From Xiheicaenibacterium sp046351325 (GTDB lineage: Bacteria > Myxococcota_A > Polyangia > Polyangiales > Polyangiaceae), in assembly GCA_046351325.1 (NCBI GenBank), contig JAXLYR010000006.1, forward strand, positions 310,001 through 374,000: a stretch of DNA of 64,000 nucleotides. Direction: 5' to 3'. Position numbers and translations under genes: made by a program. Positions 26,608-35,341 of the stretch are shown here, piece after piece (the first letter of the stretch is position 1; the number at the start of each line of letters is the position of its first letter). The notes under the pieces were generated by a model. The model saw only the letters and a program-made list of their open reading frames with translations, was not told the DNA's origin and did no database searches.

Positions 26608-26880
26608 GACAGTTCCTTTGAAGGAGATGGCGCTCTGAACGAGCCCTCGAACGTTCGCTTTACCCAGCCTTGGACGGTCTTTTTTCTATTCGTAACTCAT
26701 CACTGAGTCACTAACAGTTAGCCCAGTCTGAACGCTCACGCAAGAGCTCGATGCACGAGCGCCCGCGAGGCCCCCCAGGGTCCACGGGTCTGGACGCGCC
26801 CCGACCGCACCTCGGCCACGCCCGCCGCACCTCGAAGAACTTACAACAATGTCACATTCTCGGCGAGGGCCTTCGTCGAA
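26608..26880. other. Intergenic region with two small palindromes
   Basis: This 273-bp gap holds the promoter of the DUF2169 gene. It contains a T-run (26680-26686), then ACTCAtcacTGAGT (26695-26708) and CTAACaGTTAG (26711-26721). These back-to-back palindromes in an AT-richer patch could be regulator binding sites or weak terminators; orientation relative to either gene does not settle it. Nothing coding is seen. Confidence 0.35.
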
Positions 26881-27441
26881 TCAGGGGCAGGTCGTGACCT
26901 CCCAACCGCAAGCACCGTTTTGAGCTACGCAGTTGCCCGTCGGGCCGGCGACAGTCACGCCGTCGGGACATACATAGTTGGGCATGCCCAGCGCAGGGCC
27001 ACAGTCGGACTCGGTGCAGGCCTGACCACAGACCTGCTGAATGCAGAGCGCTCCCATCGGGGCGCAGATGCCACAGCTGTCATTGCAACAATACTCGTTG
27101 GCGCCGCAGGTCTTGCCACCGCAAGACGGCCCGGGCGGGATCTCACAGCCACAACCGCAGCTGTCGAAGAAAGGCGTCCCCTCCCCACAATAGAACTTCA
27201 CCGTCGAGCACTCCTCGGGGCTCGTGGCGACGTACTGTCGATCGTGCTTGTCGCACTTCTTCTTGGTGGGCTTGCTGTGTCGGCAAACACCGCCGCAATC
27301 AGCGCCGCCCTTGGTGGGGTCGCAGCTGTCACTCGGATCGTCGACGCAAACCTGGCCCTCCGGACAGGCGAAGCCCGCGATCCGGACAGACCGTTCGCCA
27401 GCAGTCCACGCAGCAGCGCTTTCGTCGTCGCAGGGCCAGCT
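26881..27441 (-). pseudogene. 5'-truncated Cys-rich secreted protein
   Basis: Codons from about 27441 down to 26881 encode a dense disulfide-type sequence (IAGFACPEGQVCVDD, GGADCGGVC, CGGKTCGANEYCC, CIQQVCGQAC) with some 26 Cys. Proteins of this kind are exported, but there is no signal peptide and no start codon after the stop of the serine hydrolase gene. The frame stays open only by running back into that gene to 27555. The first exon-like part, including the signal, appears to have been lost at the junction. It could still be translated by coupling, without export. Confidence 0.65.
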
Positions 27442-29479
27442 ATTTCCCTTTGCGTTCGAATACGACTGCCTGTCTTCCCTCCATGACCAGCGTGACCTTG
27501 CCGCCTTCTTCCTTGCGGATGAAGGCCGGCCACCCGAGCGACGGGGGCTCGGCACCTATCAACCGCACGGTGCCGTCGTCCTGCCGCTCGCGACCGAGCG
27601 CTGTCTTCCACTCGCCGACGTCGAGAATGGCTGTGTCGCCCTGGATGCGAATCGAGATCTCTCCGTATAGAGGATTGGTGTAGCTGCCGACGAAGGACTC
27701 GAAGAACGCGAGCTCGGGCGCAAAGTCGATCTTCGCCATATCCTTCGCATAGGACTCTTCGATCGACTTCGACTCGAGCGCCATATCCTCCGTCGCCTCG
27801 TCGCGCCCGTCGAACAAAAGCTCGAACAGTTTGCGTTGAAAGCGGGATACGAGCGGGTTTGGAAACTCGACGTTGGTGAGTATCACCGCCCCGACGCCAT
27901 GGTCGGGCAAGAAGAACATGTTCGCGCTGAACCCCTGGGCGTGCCCGGCGGTCCCCAGCGTGCGCACCCCATAGGGCGTCTCGACATAGAGGCCGAGGCC
28001 ATAGCTGCTCTCACGATCGCGGGTCTCGGGCTCGCGTCTCGATAGGAGCGTAGCCTCGGCGAAGGCCTGTCTCCCGTCCGCGGTCTTGCCGTTCGCGAGC
28101 TCCATCGCCAGCACCTTCTCCAGATCGCCGAGGGTCGACCACGCGCCGGCGCTCGGCTTCATCAACGTAAACCACTCCGCAGGGTCGTAGGGTGGGACGA
28201 CCCATCGCGAGCTCGCGTCGCGGACATGGGGCGAAGCGTGGTCCATTCGCCCAGCAACACGGGAGTCGAACGTCGTGCGCGTCATGCCGAGCGGCCCGAA
28301 CACCTTCTCACGCATGGCTGCGTCGTAAGCATCCGCGAGCGACTTCTTTGGATAATAGGCGTGCGCAGCGACATATCCCGCGACCGAAATCAGCGGGTTC
28401 GACTCTTGGACGACCTCCCCCATCGGCTTCGTCGGCGTGAGCTGCCCGAGGCGTCCAAACCAGGTCTCCACGGCGACGCCCCCATATTCGTAGGGCGTGC
28501 CGACGTTGTCGTAGGGAATTCCCGAACAAGCACAGAGCGCATTGCGCATCGAAAACTGCTTGGTGAGCGCCGCGTCGCCCAACGCGAAGCCAGGATAGAG
28601 CTGCGTTACAGGGGTGTCCCAGCCGAAGGTCCCCTCGCTGACCAGCGCGGCGACCATCAGGGATGTAAGCGGCTTCGTCAGCGAAGCGATGCGAAATAGC
28701 GTGTTCGGTGTCACCGGGTCTGGCTTCCCGATGGCCTTCACGCCGAAGCCCTTCTCGAAGACGACCTTACCGTCCTGTAAGACCGCGACCACGACGCCAG
28801 GGATCTCGGCTCTGCGCCGCCCGTCCTCGATGAAGGCCTCGAGGGTGGCGAGGCGCGCGGCGTCCAGGGCGACAGCCTTCTTGCCGGCGAAGCTCTCTTT
28901 GACCACGCCTTTGGCGCGGAAGCTGTCGCGCGCCAATTGGGCCTGCGAACCTGCGCGGGCCCAGCCGTCACGAGTTCCCTCCGACAGCGCGACGAACCAC
29001 GCATCACCTTTCCGCCAGGCGGTCGCAGAGACCTTGCGCCCTTCTTTGGCGTCGTAGCTCACTGTCAGCTTTGCATCCCAGCCGCCGCGCCCCGGCGCAC
29101 GGTTGATGTCTTTGACCGCGGCCCCGAAGTCGGGCCGGACTTGCTTCCACGCAGCCGCGATCGCGTCCGAGCCCTCCGCTTCTTTGCGCTCGACGAACAC
29201 GACTGAAACCTGGTGGTCAGGGTCCTCCAGCGTGATGAACTCAGGCCTCGTCGTGACCGTCCAACCCTTGGGCACGACATACGTCGACCCGGATGGGGTG
29301 GTCATGGGCGTATCGGCGTCGACCGTGACGACCTCCGCCGCGGCGGTCGGGAGCGCGGACGCCGCAGCCGAAGCAAGCGGCGCGGAGGGCGTCGACCTCG
29401 GGTCGGGCGCCGCAGGCGCGCAAGCACCCACGAGCGCGGCGAGGGCGAAGCCGAGGCGTGGTTCTCGAGATCGTCGCAT
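27440..29479 (-). CDS. Lipoprotein serine hydrolase, class C beta-lactamase/PBP-like
   Basis: 679 residues. The lipobox is LAALVGAC. Residues about 50-195 form an extra N-terminal domain with a PsbP/DUF1795-like beta layout (VPKGWTVTTRPEFITLEDP). The beta-lactamase-related domain follows: SLTK (nucleophile Ser and Lys of SxxK, about residue 268), a tyrosine segment near SGIPYDN/TPYEYGG, and HAQG in place of KTG near residue 520. A C-terminal lipocalin-like beta domain closes the protein. This is the class-C/esterase-like group, usually peptidases or esterases rather than antibiotic-resistance enzymes. The stop abuts the truncated Cys-rich gene. Confidence 0.87.
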   Translation of the reverse strand: MRRSREPRLGFALAALVGACAPAAPDPRSTPSAPLASAAASALPTAAAEVVTVDADTPMTTPSGSTYVVPKGWTVTTRPEFITLEDPDHQVSVVFVERKEAEGSDAIAAAWKQVRPDFGAAVKDINRAPGRGGWDAKLTVSYDAKEGRKVSATAWRKGDAWFVALSEGTRDGWARAGSQAQLARDSFRAKGVVKESFAGKKAVALDAARLATLEAFIEDGRRRAEIPGVVVAVLQDGKVVFEKGFGVKAIGKPDPVTPNTLFRIASLTKPLTSLMVAALVSEGTFGWDTPVTQLYPGFALGDAALTKQFSMRNALCACSGIPYDNVGTPYEYGGVAVETWFGRLGQLTPTKPMGEVVQESNPLISVAGYVAAHAYYPKKSLADAYDAAMREKVFGPLGMTRTTFDSRVAGRMDHASPHVRDASSRWVVPPYDPAEWFTLMKPSAGAWSTLGDLEKVLAMELANGKTADGRQAFAEATLLSRREPETRDRESSYGLGLYVETPYGVRTLGTAGHAQGFSANMFFLPDHGVGAVILTNVEFPNPLVSRFQRKLFELLFDGRDEATEDMALESKSIEESYAKDMAKIDFAPELAFFESFVGSYTNPLYGEISIRIQGDTAILDVGEWKTALGRERQDDGTVRLIGAEPPSLGWPAFIRKEEGGKVTLVMEGRQAVVFERKGK

Positions 29480-29640
29480 TGCGGCCTGACTCTATTCGGT
29501 AGCGCAGCTCTCGCCCAGTTGAGCCGAGTCTGCGCAGTGCGCAGCGCAGCTTGTGCTCGAGGCCACGTCTTTCGGCGCCCCCGCGCGTAGCCCCCATTGG
29601 TACGGCGGATGCCATTGCGCCTTACGCGAGGGTAAGAACA

Positions 29641-30588
29641 ATGAGCTTGTGGAAGGGTGCGATTGTCACGGTCCTCTTCGGTCTTTGGGGTTGCGCTTCG
29701 AAGGGCAGCGCCCCCAGCTCGAGCGCTAGCGCTGCAAAATCAGCCTCACCGTCGGGGGCGACGTCGACTCCCAAACCCGTCGCCACGAGCGGCGGGGCCT
29801 CGGCCAGCGCGGCCCCGTCGCCGGCTGTCCCTCCCGCCGAGACCATGGCGAGCATCGATATCGACCAGTACTTCAAGTTCGAGGCAATTCTGACCGAGGC
29901 CAAGGACTGGGTCGGAGCCATACAGCGCGGCGCGGTCGGGTTTTACAACCGTGTCGACGCTTCGGAATCGCCGCCGGACGACAGCGCCACTCCAGAAACG
30001 CGGCAAGGGTTCTGCAATTCGGCCGAACCGATGCCAAGCACCGTGCCTGTTGGGGGGAAGGCCATCAAAGACACGAATTGGGAGTCCGGCGATGCAGAGG
30101 GCGGGTGGAGCTGCCTCAGGTATTCGATGATCCGCCCAATTCATTTTCAATACACCTACTCGAAGGGTGGCCCCTACAAAGCCCCGGCGCGCGGCGGTAA
30201 GGACCCCGGCAAAGACGGGATCGAGATCTGCGCGGAGGCCGACTTCATCCCCGGCGGCCCGACCACCCTCGTGTGCATTGCAGGCTGGTCCGAAAAGAAA
30301 GAGGCCAAATTCGACGAGCTCTTCATCAAGCGGGAGTACGACCCGGCGGCGGTCAAACTACCCGAGCCCAAGAGCGACGCTACCGCCAAGTCCATGTGCG
30401 GGGCGTGGGGCACTCCGCTTCCACCGGACGGAGAGACCTCAGGCGCTCCAGACCCGGCCGAGCTCCAGAAGCTCTGCTTGGAGTGGGCAAAAGAAGACCC
30501 CAAGGTCGTCGATTGCTGGAAGCAGTGCAGCGGGCTCACGAACAACACGTCGCTCTTCCTCTGCATGACCGAGCGCTGCAAGAGCTGA
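29641..30588 (+). CDS. Lipoprotein of unknown function
   Basis: 315 residues from ATG 29641. The signal ends in FGLWGC, followed by a Ser/Ala/Pro linker to about residue 68. The mature domain has no recognised motif; it holds several Cys pairs (CNSAEP, GGWSCLRYS, EICAEAD, LVCIAGW) and ends in CLEWAKEDPKVVDCWKQC with CMTERCKS. The start codon sits just after an apparent leader (GAGGGTAAGAACA). It is divergent from the serine hydrolase, with 161 bp between them. Confidence 0.7.
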   Translation: MSLWKGAIVTVLFGLWGCASKGSAPSSSASAAKSASPSGATSTPKPVATSGGASASAAPSPAVPPAETMASIDIDQYFKFEAILTEAKDWVGAIQRGAVGFYNRVDASESPPDDSATPETRQGFCNSAEPMPSTVPVGGKAIKDTNWESGDAEGGWSCLRYSMIRPIHFQYTYSKGGPYKAPARGGKDPGKDGIEICAEADFIPGGPTTLVCIAGWSEKKEAKFDELFIKREYDPAAVKLPEPKSDATAKSMCGAWGTPLPPDGETSGAPDPAELQKLCLEWAKEDPKVVDCWKQCSGLTNNTSLFLCMTERCKS

Positions 30589-30596
30589 CATCTTTG

Positions 30597-30998
30597 TCAG
30601 GCACCAGCGAGACAGTTGTAGAGCGCAGTGTTCTCGTCGGCGCACCCCGCGACCTGAACCTGCCCGCTCGGGGTGCACTGATAGCTCGGGTTGGACCCAG
30701 CGCAGACGTAGAGTGCGTCGTACAAGTCCGCGCAGGGTCCCGCGAGGATTGTTTCACAGCCATTGACGCATTCCGCGACCGTCGGGGGGCCCGCCGAACA
30801 AGCCGCAGCCACGACATCGGGACAGACGTCGGCGCACGGCACCGCGCTCGCGCCGCCGGCCCCACCCGTACCCCCTGAGTTCTGACCGCCGCCCCCGCTC
30901 GACGCCCCGCTGCCACCCTGGCCACCGCCGCCCGAGCCAGAGTCTCCACAGGCCGCGAGCAATGCTACGAAGATCACTGGAAGAATCGAAAATCGCAT
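30597..30998 (-). CDS. Small Cys-containing lipoprotein
   Basis: 133 residues from ATG 30998. The lipobox ALLAAC is followed by a Gly/Ser/Gln linker, then a compact domain with about eight Cys (CADVCPDVVAAAC, ECVNGCETI, PCADLYDALYVC, YNCLAG). The spacing suggests a helical disulfide-bonded hairpin. The same kind of four-helix Cys module occurs in many myxobacterial lipoproteins. Function unknown. It converges with the preceding lipoprotein gene 8 bp away. Confidence 0.72.
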   Translation of the reverse strand: MRFSILPVIFVALLAACGDSGSGGGGQGGSGASSGGGGQNSGGTGGAGGASAVPCADVCPDVVAAACSAGPPTVAECVNGCETILAGPCADLYDALYVCAGSNPSYQCTPSGQVQVAGCADENTALYNCLAGA

Positions 30999-31077
30999 AG
31001 AGCCCCACCGTACCATCGTGAGGGCGTCACGGAGCTGTGATCTCTCGGGGCAGCCGGGCGCTAGTCGTGATTGAGCG

Positions 31078-31668
31078 TCAGCCCGCGAAGCCGTTCATCC
31101 ACGACATGCCGCACCCACCGGAGGAGCTCCCACCCGAGTCGTCGCCGCAGACCTCTGTCGCCGAGCGCTCGAACGCGAACGTGGCCACGCCCGCTTCGCC
31201 TTCGACCTCGAGCGTAGCGTCCAATCCCTCCGAGTCCACGGCCATCACGGTGAGTGTCCCCTCGACTGGAGAACAGACCTGCTCCTCGCAAAGATAGTAC
31301 GGGTCGGGCACGCATTCACAGCGCTCGGCGTCGAGGTCGCTCAAGTCGAATCGCCCGAAGCTCGCAGGGCGATTGAACTTGATGGTCGCGTCGAAGAGCT
31401 CGACGCCGGGCTGCTCGCGATCGTAAATCCAGAGGGGCACGACAGCGAAGTGGTCGCCGTCGTCCTCGAGCATGAAGTCACCGTCCACCTCGAGGTCGAC
31501 GCCGTCCGCGCCCGTGTAGACGGTGCTGGTTACAGCCGTGTCATCGTACACCTCGACGCAGTCGTCCTCGGACCTGCAAGCGCCCGCGGCGACGAGCGCG
31601 AGGACCCCCGACAAGAGCGCAAAACGCCTGAGCCAAGTCTTCGTGGGGCGAGCGGATTCGATGGTCAT
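31078..31668 (-). CDS. Lipoprotein of unknown function
   Basis: 196 residues from ATG 31668. The signal ends LVAAGAC, with basic residues before it. The mature part is acidic and beta-rich (DLEVDGDFMLEDDGDHFAVV) with the Cys segment ERCECVPDPYYLCEEQVC. It closes with a Gly/Ser stretch and GCGMSWMNGFAG. The C-terminal Gly-Cys-Gly-Met ending is peculiar. No family recognised. Confidence 0.7.
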   Translation of the reverse strand: MTIESARPTKTWLRRFALLSGVLALVAAGACRSEDDCVEVYDDTAVTSTVYTGADGVDLEVDGDFMLEDDGDHFAVVPLWIYDREQPGVELFDATIKFNRPASFGRFDLSDLDAERCECVPDPYYLCEEQVCSPVEGTLTVMAVDSEGLDATLEVEGEAGVATFAFERSATEVCGDDSGGSSSGGCGMSWMNGFAG

Positions 31669-31866
31669 TCTGCCCCGAGAGATTGCAGTCGCCGTGCCCG
31701 CGCCCCTCCTCGGAAGAACCGCTGGAGTGGCGCCCACTTGCGAGGCTTCGTCGCCGATAGGGTGGATACCGGCCCGCGAGGTGTGCCCGCGCGGGCTCAC
31801 CCGTGCTCGGATTCAGGACTGTGGGTCTCGAATGTCGGCCCCAAAGGCGCGCCGCTCGACAGGACC

Positions 31867-32826
31867 TCAAGGCCTGACGAATGGACTGTCGTCCTCTGGC
31901 CCAATCACTGGCTTCGCGCCCGTCGCTCCCTTGCTCGCAGCCACCGGCTCCTTCGCGGGGGCCTCAGGTGCAGGCGGCGCCTCGGGCTCTTCGGGCTCCG
32001 CCACCTCACGCGTAAACGTGGTGAGGCCGAGCACTACCAGGTGGTTCGCGTTGGTGATCACCTGGCGAAACGCGGTCGCCCACTCGTTGTACCAACCGCG
32101 GAATTTGTCGACGCCGTCGAGCTGGGCCTCGCGCGCGGCGAGCACGCGGCGAGGAGCATCCTTGTCGGCCTTCTTCATCGAGAGGCCCTGCTCCGCGTCG
32201 TCGAGCATGGCGCGCATGCGGTCGATCTCCTGAGCGGTCAGGCCGCGCTTCGCGAGGGTCTCGCGGAGAGCCTTGGCGTGGGGCTGCGCGCTGGTCTCGA
32301 GCGCGACGACGCGCTCGATGAAGAGTCGGACCGACCGCACGACGCTGGGGCCGAGCGGCTGCTGCTCCATATCGAGGAAGAACGCAGCCTCGAACGCGTC
32401 GCGCTCGGCCTTGGGGATGGCGCGCTGGATGATCACACGCGTCCGAGGAAACCAGTCGTTCTCGAACGCGTCGATGTCACCGAGCCGCGTCATGTCGCGC
32501 GCGCTGAGCGGCTGCGTCGACTGCTGCCGGTAGAAGTAGCACTCGAGCGGGGTGTCGCGGCCGCTCGCCTGCCCGAGCAGGCTCCAGCCCATCGCGTGCT
32601 CCTCGGCCGTGTAGTGCACTCGCCGGCAATGGATCTCGAAGATCGGCGACTGGATGCCGACGAGGAGCTTCGTGCCCTTGTCCAATAGCTGGCGATCCCG
32701 ATGACTGAGGATCACCCGCGTGAGCAGCGTAGGATCAGGGAGATCCTGCACAGTCGCGTCCGTTGGAGATGCCACCGGTGCATTGGCCGGCGGCGTGTTG
32801 AGATCGACGGGCCCCTGATTCGACAT
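31867..32826 (-). CDS. Conserved-looking cytoplasmic protein, unknown
   Basis: 319 residues, ATG 32826. No signal peptide. The central 220 residues are mostly helical and highly charged (AIPKAERDAFEAAFFLDM, a leucine-rich stretch VVRSVRLFIERVVALE, MRAMLDDAEQGLS), ending with an Ala/Glu/Pro tail. There is no catalytic motif I recognise. It could be a structural or adaptor protein. Its upstream side faces a 459-bp gap carrying the 22-bp tandem repeat. Confidence 0.65.
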   Translation of the reverse strand: MSNQGPVDLNTPPANAPVASPTDATVQDLPDPTLLTRVILSHRDRQLLDKGTKLLVGIQSPIFEIHCRRVHYTAEEHAMGWSLLGQASGRDTPLECYFYRQQSTQPLSARDMTRLGDIDAFENDWFPRTRVIIQRAIPKAERDAFEAAFFLDMEQQPLGPSVVRSVRLFIERVVALETSAQPHAKALRETLAKRGLTAQEIDRMRAMLDDAEQGLSMKKADKDAPRRVLAAREAQLDGVDKFRGWYNEWATAFRQVITNANHLVVLGLTTFTREVAEPEEPEAPPAPEAPAKEPVAASKGATGAKPVIGPEDDSPFVRP

Positions 32827-32966
32827 GACAGATCACTCCCCGGGCCGCGCCACTCGCCGCCCTAGATCTAAATGCCCTCGACCAAGGAAATTCCGACAAC
32901 CCCTGGGCGCTTTTTTTCGCAAACACCCTTCACCACCGGACCACCTAGCGAATTTTCGCGCAAAAC

Positions 32967-33142
32967 GGGGTCCTCAGGGGGTCGGGACGGGGTCCTCAGG
33001 GGGTCGGGACGGGGTCCTCAGGGGGTCTCGAGGTAGTCCTCAGGGCGTCGGGCGGTCGGCCTCACGCGGTCTCGAGGTCGGCCTCACGCGGTCTCGAGGT
33101 CGGCCTCACGCGGTCTCGAGGCAGCCTTCAGGGGGTCGGGGG
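32967..33142. repeat. Tandem repeat, eight 22-bp units
   Basis: Eight consecutive 22-bp units run from 32967 to 33142. Units 1-3 start GGGGTCCTCAGGGGGTC, unit 4 is a hybrid, units 5-7 are identical (GTCGGCCTCACGCGGTCTCG start), and unit 8 returns to the first type. Because 22 is not a multiple of 3 this is not a coding repeat. The period is close to two DNA helical turns. It fills the gap between a leftward and a rightward gene, so it might be an array of protein sites, but it has no spacers and no CRISPR-like structure. The rest of the 32827-33285 gap shows no gene. Confidence 0.85.
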
Positions 33143-33285
33143 CAGGTGTTTCGCGGACGAACACCCGGCCTGGACCCCAGGCACACTCTCCAGCGAACGA
33201 ACGTGGCTTTGCCTGAGAACCTTGGATCGAGAACGAGTTGTCGAGCAGCGCTGGCAATTCTCGGGCACGTTCGCCCTCGTGGTGA

Positions 33286-33963
33286 GTGTCGCGTTCGTCG
33301 CGGCGCTGTAGAATTTGGGGTCCGGTGCCCTTCTCCCCCTCGCTTAGAGAGCAAGTCCTCGTCGGGTCGAAACGTCACTGCTGTGTCTGTTGGGAGTTTG
33401 CTGGCCGAGACGCTGAAGTGCACCACATCGTCCAGGAAGCCGATGGCGGCCCAAACACCATCGACAACGCGATCGTGCTCTGCTCCAGGTGTCACGGCGA
33501 GGCGGGTCACTACAACCCGCGGCACCCGCGCGGCACCAAGTATTCGCCCTCGGAGCTGCGTCGACACCGCGATGCCTGGTCGAAATACTGCGAGACCCTT
33601 GATGCCGACGACCTGCCGCCGGGAGCTGAACCGATCACGGTGGCGACCCCAATCCGCGTGAAAGTCGGCACGCTTTGGTCGCAGCGTGCCGACATCCCCA
33701 CTCGGTTCGAAGTGCTGACGTTCGAGGCCAAGAAGCTGGGGGCGAGCCGGCACGAGGATCAAACTGTCGTGCGCTTCCAGACGCTTTACCAGCGCGGTGA
33801 CGAGTTCCTCGTCTACGAACGATGCATCCACCGGCATGATTGGGAGACGGGTGACCTCGCGACGAAGTCCACAAGCGGCTCTCCGATGTCCCTCGCCGAC
33901 GTTCACGAAGAGTATCCTGTGCTGGCCGCCGCCTGTGGACTCGTTCGGGTTCGGCGGGTTTAG
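33286..33963 (+). CDS. HNH endonuclease domain protein
   Basis: 225 residues from GTG 33286; GTG 33325 (giving 212 residues) is equally plausible because PFSPSLREQ is where homologues tend to begin. The HNH core is CCVC, then EVHHI, then NAIVLCSRCH, that is, two CxxC zinc knuckles around the catalytic His-His. The C-terminal 120 residues are a separate, unrecognised beta-rich domain (TRFEVLTFEAKKLG), which may decide what is cut. Possibly a defence or mobile-element nuclease. The gene next to it, on the other strand, encodes a HEPN-like protein. Confidence 0.82.
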   Translation: MSRSSRRCRIWGPVPFSPSLREQVLVGSKRHCCVCWEFAGRDAEVHHIVQEADGGPNTIDNAIVLCSRCHGEAGHYNPRHPRGTKYSPSELRRHRDAWSKYCETLDADDLPPGAEPITVATPIRVKVGTLWSQRADIPTRFEVLTFEAKKLGASRHEDQTVVRFQTLYQRGDEFLVYERCIHRHDWETGDLATKSTSGSPMSLADVHEEYPVLAAACGLVRVRRV

Positions 33964-34020
33964 CGCGGGTGATCTCCTTCCGGCTCATCAGGGCTTTGCC
34001 CCCCTCAATCCCCGAAGGCG

Positions 34021-35127
34021 TCAGGCTGTCTGCCAGGTCTCCTTCATCATCGAGTTCACCGTGTCGAGCAGGAGAATGAGCTTCACCGAGCTTTCCTCGC
34101 TGCACATCGCGTCGTCGTAGCGCCCATGGGACAAGGCGTGTCGATTCGGGAACGTCTCATCGAGCGCAGCGTCCCACTGAAGGAAGTTGGCCAGCGCGGG
34201 GCCCTCCAGGACGAAAGTCATCGTCGCGCTGACGACCTTGCGGAAGACGAGGGTCTTCTCTTCCGCAAGGAGCCGATTGTCGCGGAACTTCTCCATCTTC
34301 TTCTCCATCTTTCGCCGCTGCTTCATCTGCTCGGCGGGCGGTAGGAGGCGGATCAGCCAGTCCGTGACAATCCCCTCGATGTGAGGGACGAGCGCTGCGA
34401 TACTCAACGCGAAGCGACTCTCGCCATGGGCCGCTACCGCATCTGAGAGCACAGCTCGTCGTTGCCGGAATTCTGGAACGTCCCACCACGCGTTCGACAG
34501 GCCGGACAAGAACTCGGGCGTGCAATGTGCGATCAGCTTCGCACGTGCGCCAGCGTGGTCGCCCTCGACAATACGACGCGTGATCTCCTGGAATGGGTAC
34601 GGCACGAGTGCAGGCGCTGGCCATAGGCCCGCACGACGCAGCTGTTCCAGGCGAAGAGCGTCGATATTGACGCTTCGCTCAACGAGGCCGCTCTGAAGCG
34701 TCGCAGCAATGGCGGGCCCGAACGTCTCGCGCCACTCCGCCAACCCGACGATGTTTCCGTCGGGGTCGTTCGGCGAGAAGTCACAAATCCACTGGTAGCC
34801 CTTCGTCACCTTGAACAGGTAGATGAACGCAACACGTTCCCCGTCAAGGTCAGGCGGGTCCACGTTGGTGACGCAGCGAACTTGGTCCCAGTAGACGATG
34901 TCACCGACCTTGAGGTTGTTCTTCTCAGGAAGGTCGATAAGCGACTTCCAGCCGATGTCGTCGTTGAAATCGACCAAGGCGGGCCGATCCTTCGGAAGCC
35001 GGATCAACGCTCGAAAGATCCTGAATTCGGGTTGCAAAGTGCCGCGTTCTCGGCGCCGCTCCAGCTCAGGGGCGATCCAGAGGTCGTGTAGTTGCTTGAA
35101 GAAGATGTTTCCGGGGCTCTGGGCCAT
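34021..35127 (-). CDS. Protein with C-terminal HEPN-like RxxxxH motif
   Basis: 368 residues from ATG 35127. The first 170 residues are an unknown mixed domain (LIRLPKDRPALVDFNDDIGW). The helical C-terminal half includes LSIAALVPHIEGIV and ends in FPNRHALSHGRYDD followed by VKLILLLDTVNSMM. NRHALSHG contains R-x4-H, the catalytic pattern of HEPN ribonucleases, and its neighbourhood resembles Apea-like HEPN domains of abortive-infection systems. Activity and the family link are inferences. The gene converges with the HNH gene. Confidence 0.65.
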   Translation of the reverse strand: MAQSPGNIFFKQLHDLWIAPELERRRERGTLQPEFRIFRALIRLPKDRPALVDFNDDIGWKSLIDLPEKNNLKVGDIVYWDQVRCVTNVDPPDLDGERVAFIYLFKVTKGYQWICDFSPNDPDGNIVGLAEWRETFGPAIAATLQSGLVERSVNIDALRLEQLRRAGLWPAPALVPYPFQEITRRIVEGDHAGARAKLIAHCTPEFLSGLSNAWWDVPEFRQRRAVLSDAVAAHGESRFALSIAALVPHIEGIVTDWLIRLLPPAEQMKQRRKMEKKMEKFRDNRLLAEEKTLVFRKVVSATMTFVLEGPALANFLQWDAALDETFPNRHALSHGRYDDAMCSEESSVKLILLLDTVNSMMKETWQTA

Positions 35128-35341
35128 GGCAGTTTGCTCTACACCTACGAGCGGGCTGTCTGAGTTCCTGACGAACAAAGACGTACGCGGTCAGCCCTTC
35201 CCCCGCCGCTTCGTCGGAAGTTTTCGTTCTGCGGAGTTCCCGTCTCGCGCACGAGCTGCGGACGAGCGCGAGTCATGCAGAGTCGCGTCGGTCACTTCGA
35301 CGGCGGTGACGTTTTCCGACGTTGTCCGCGCCGAGTGGCGC

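Noticed and set aside
32967..33142. CRISPR array
   Set aside because: The 22-bp units are directly contiguous with no unique spacers, and no cas gene is present in the window.
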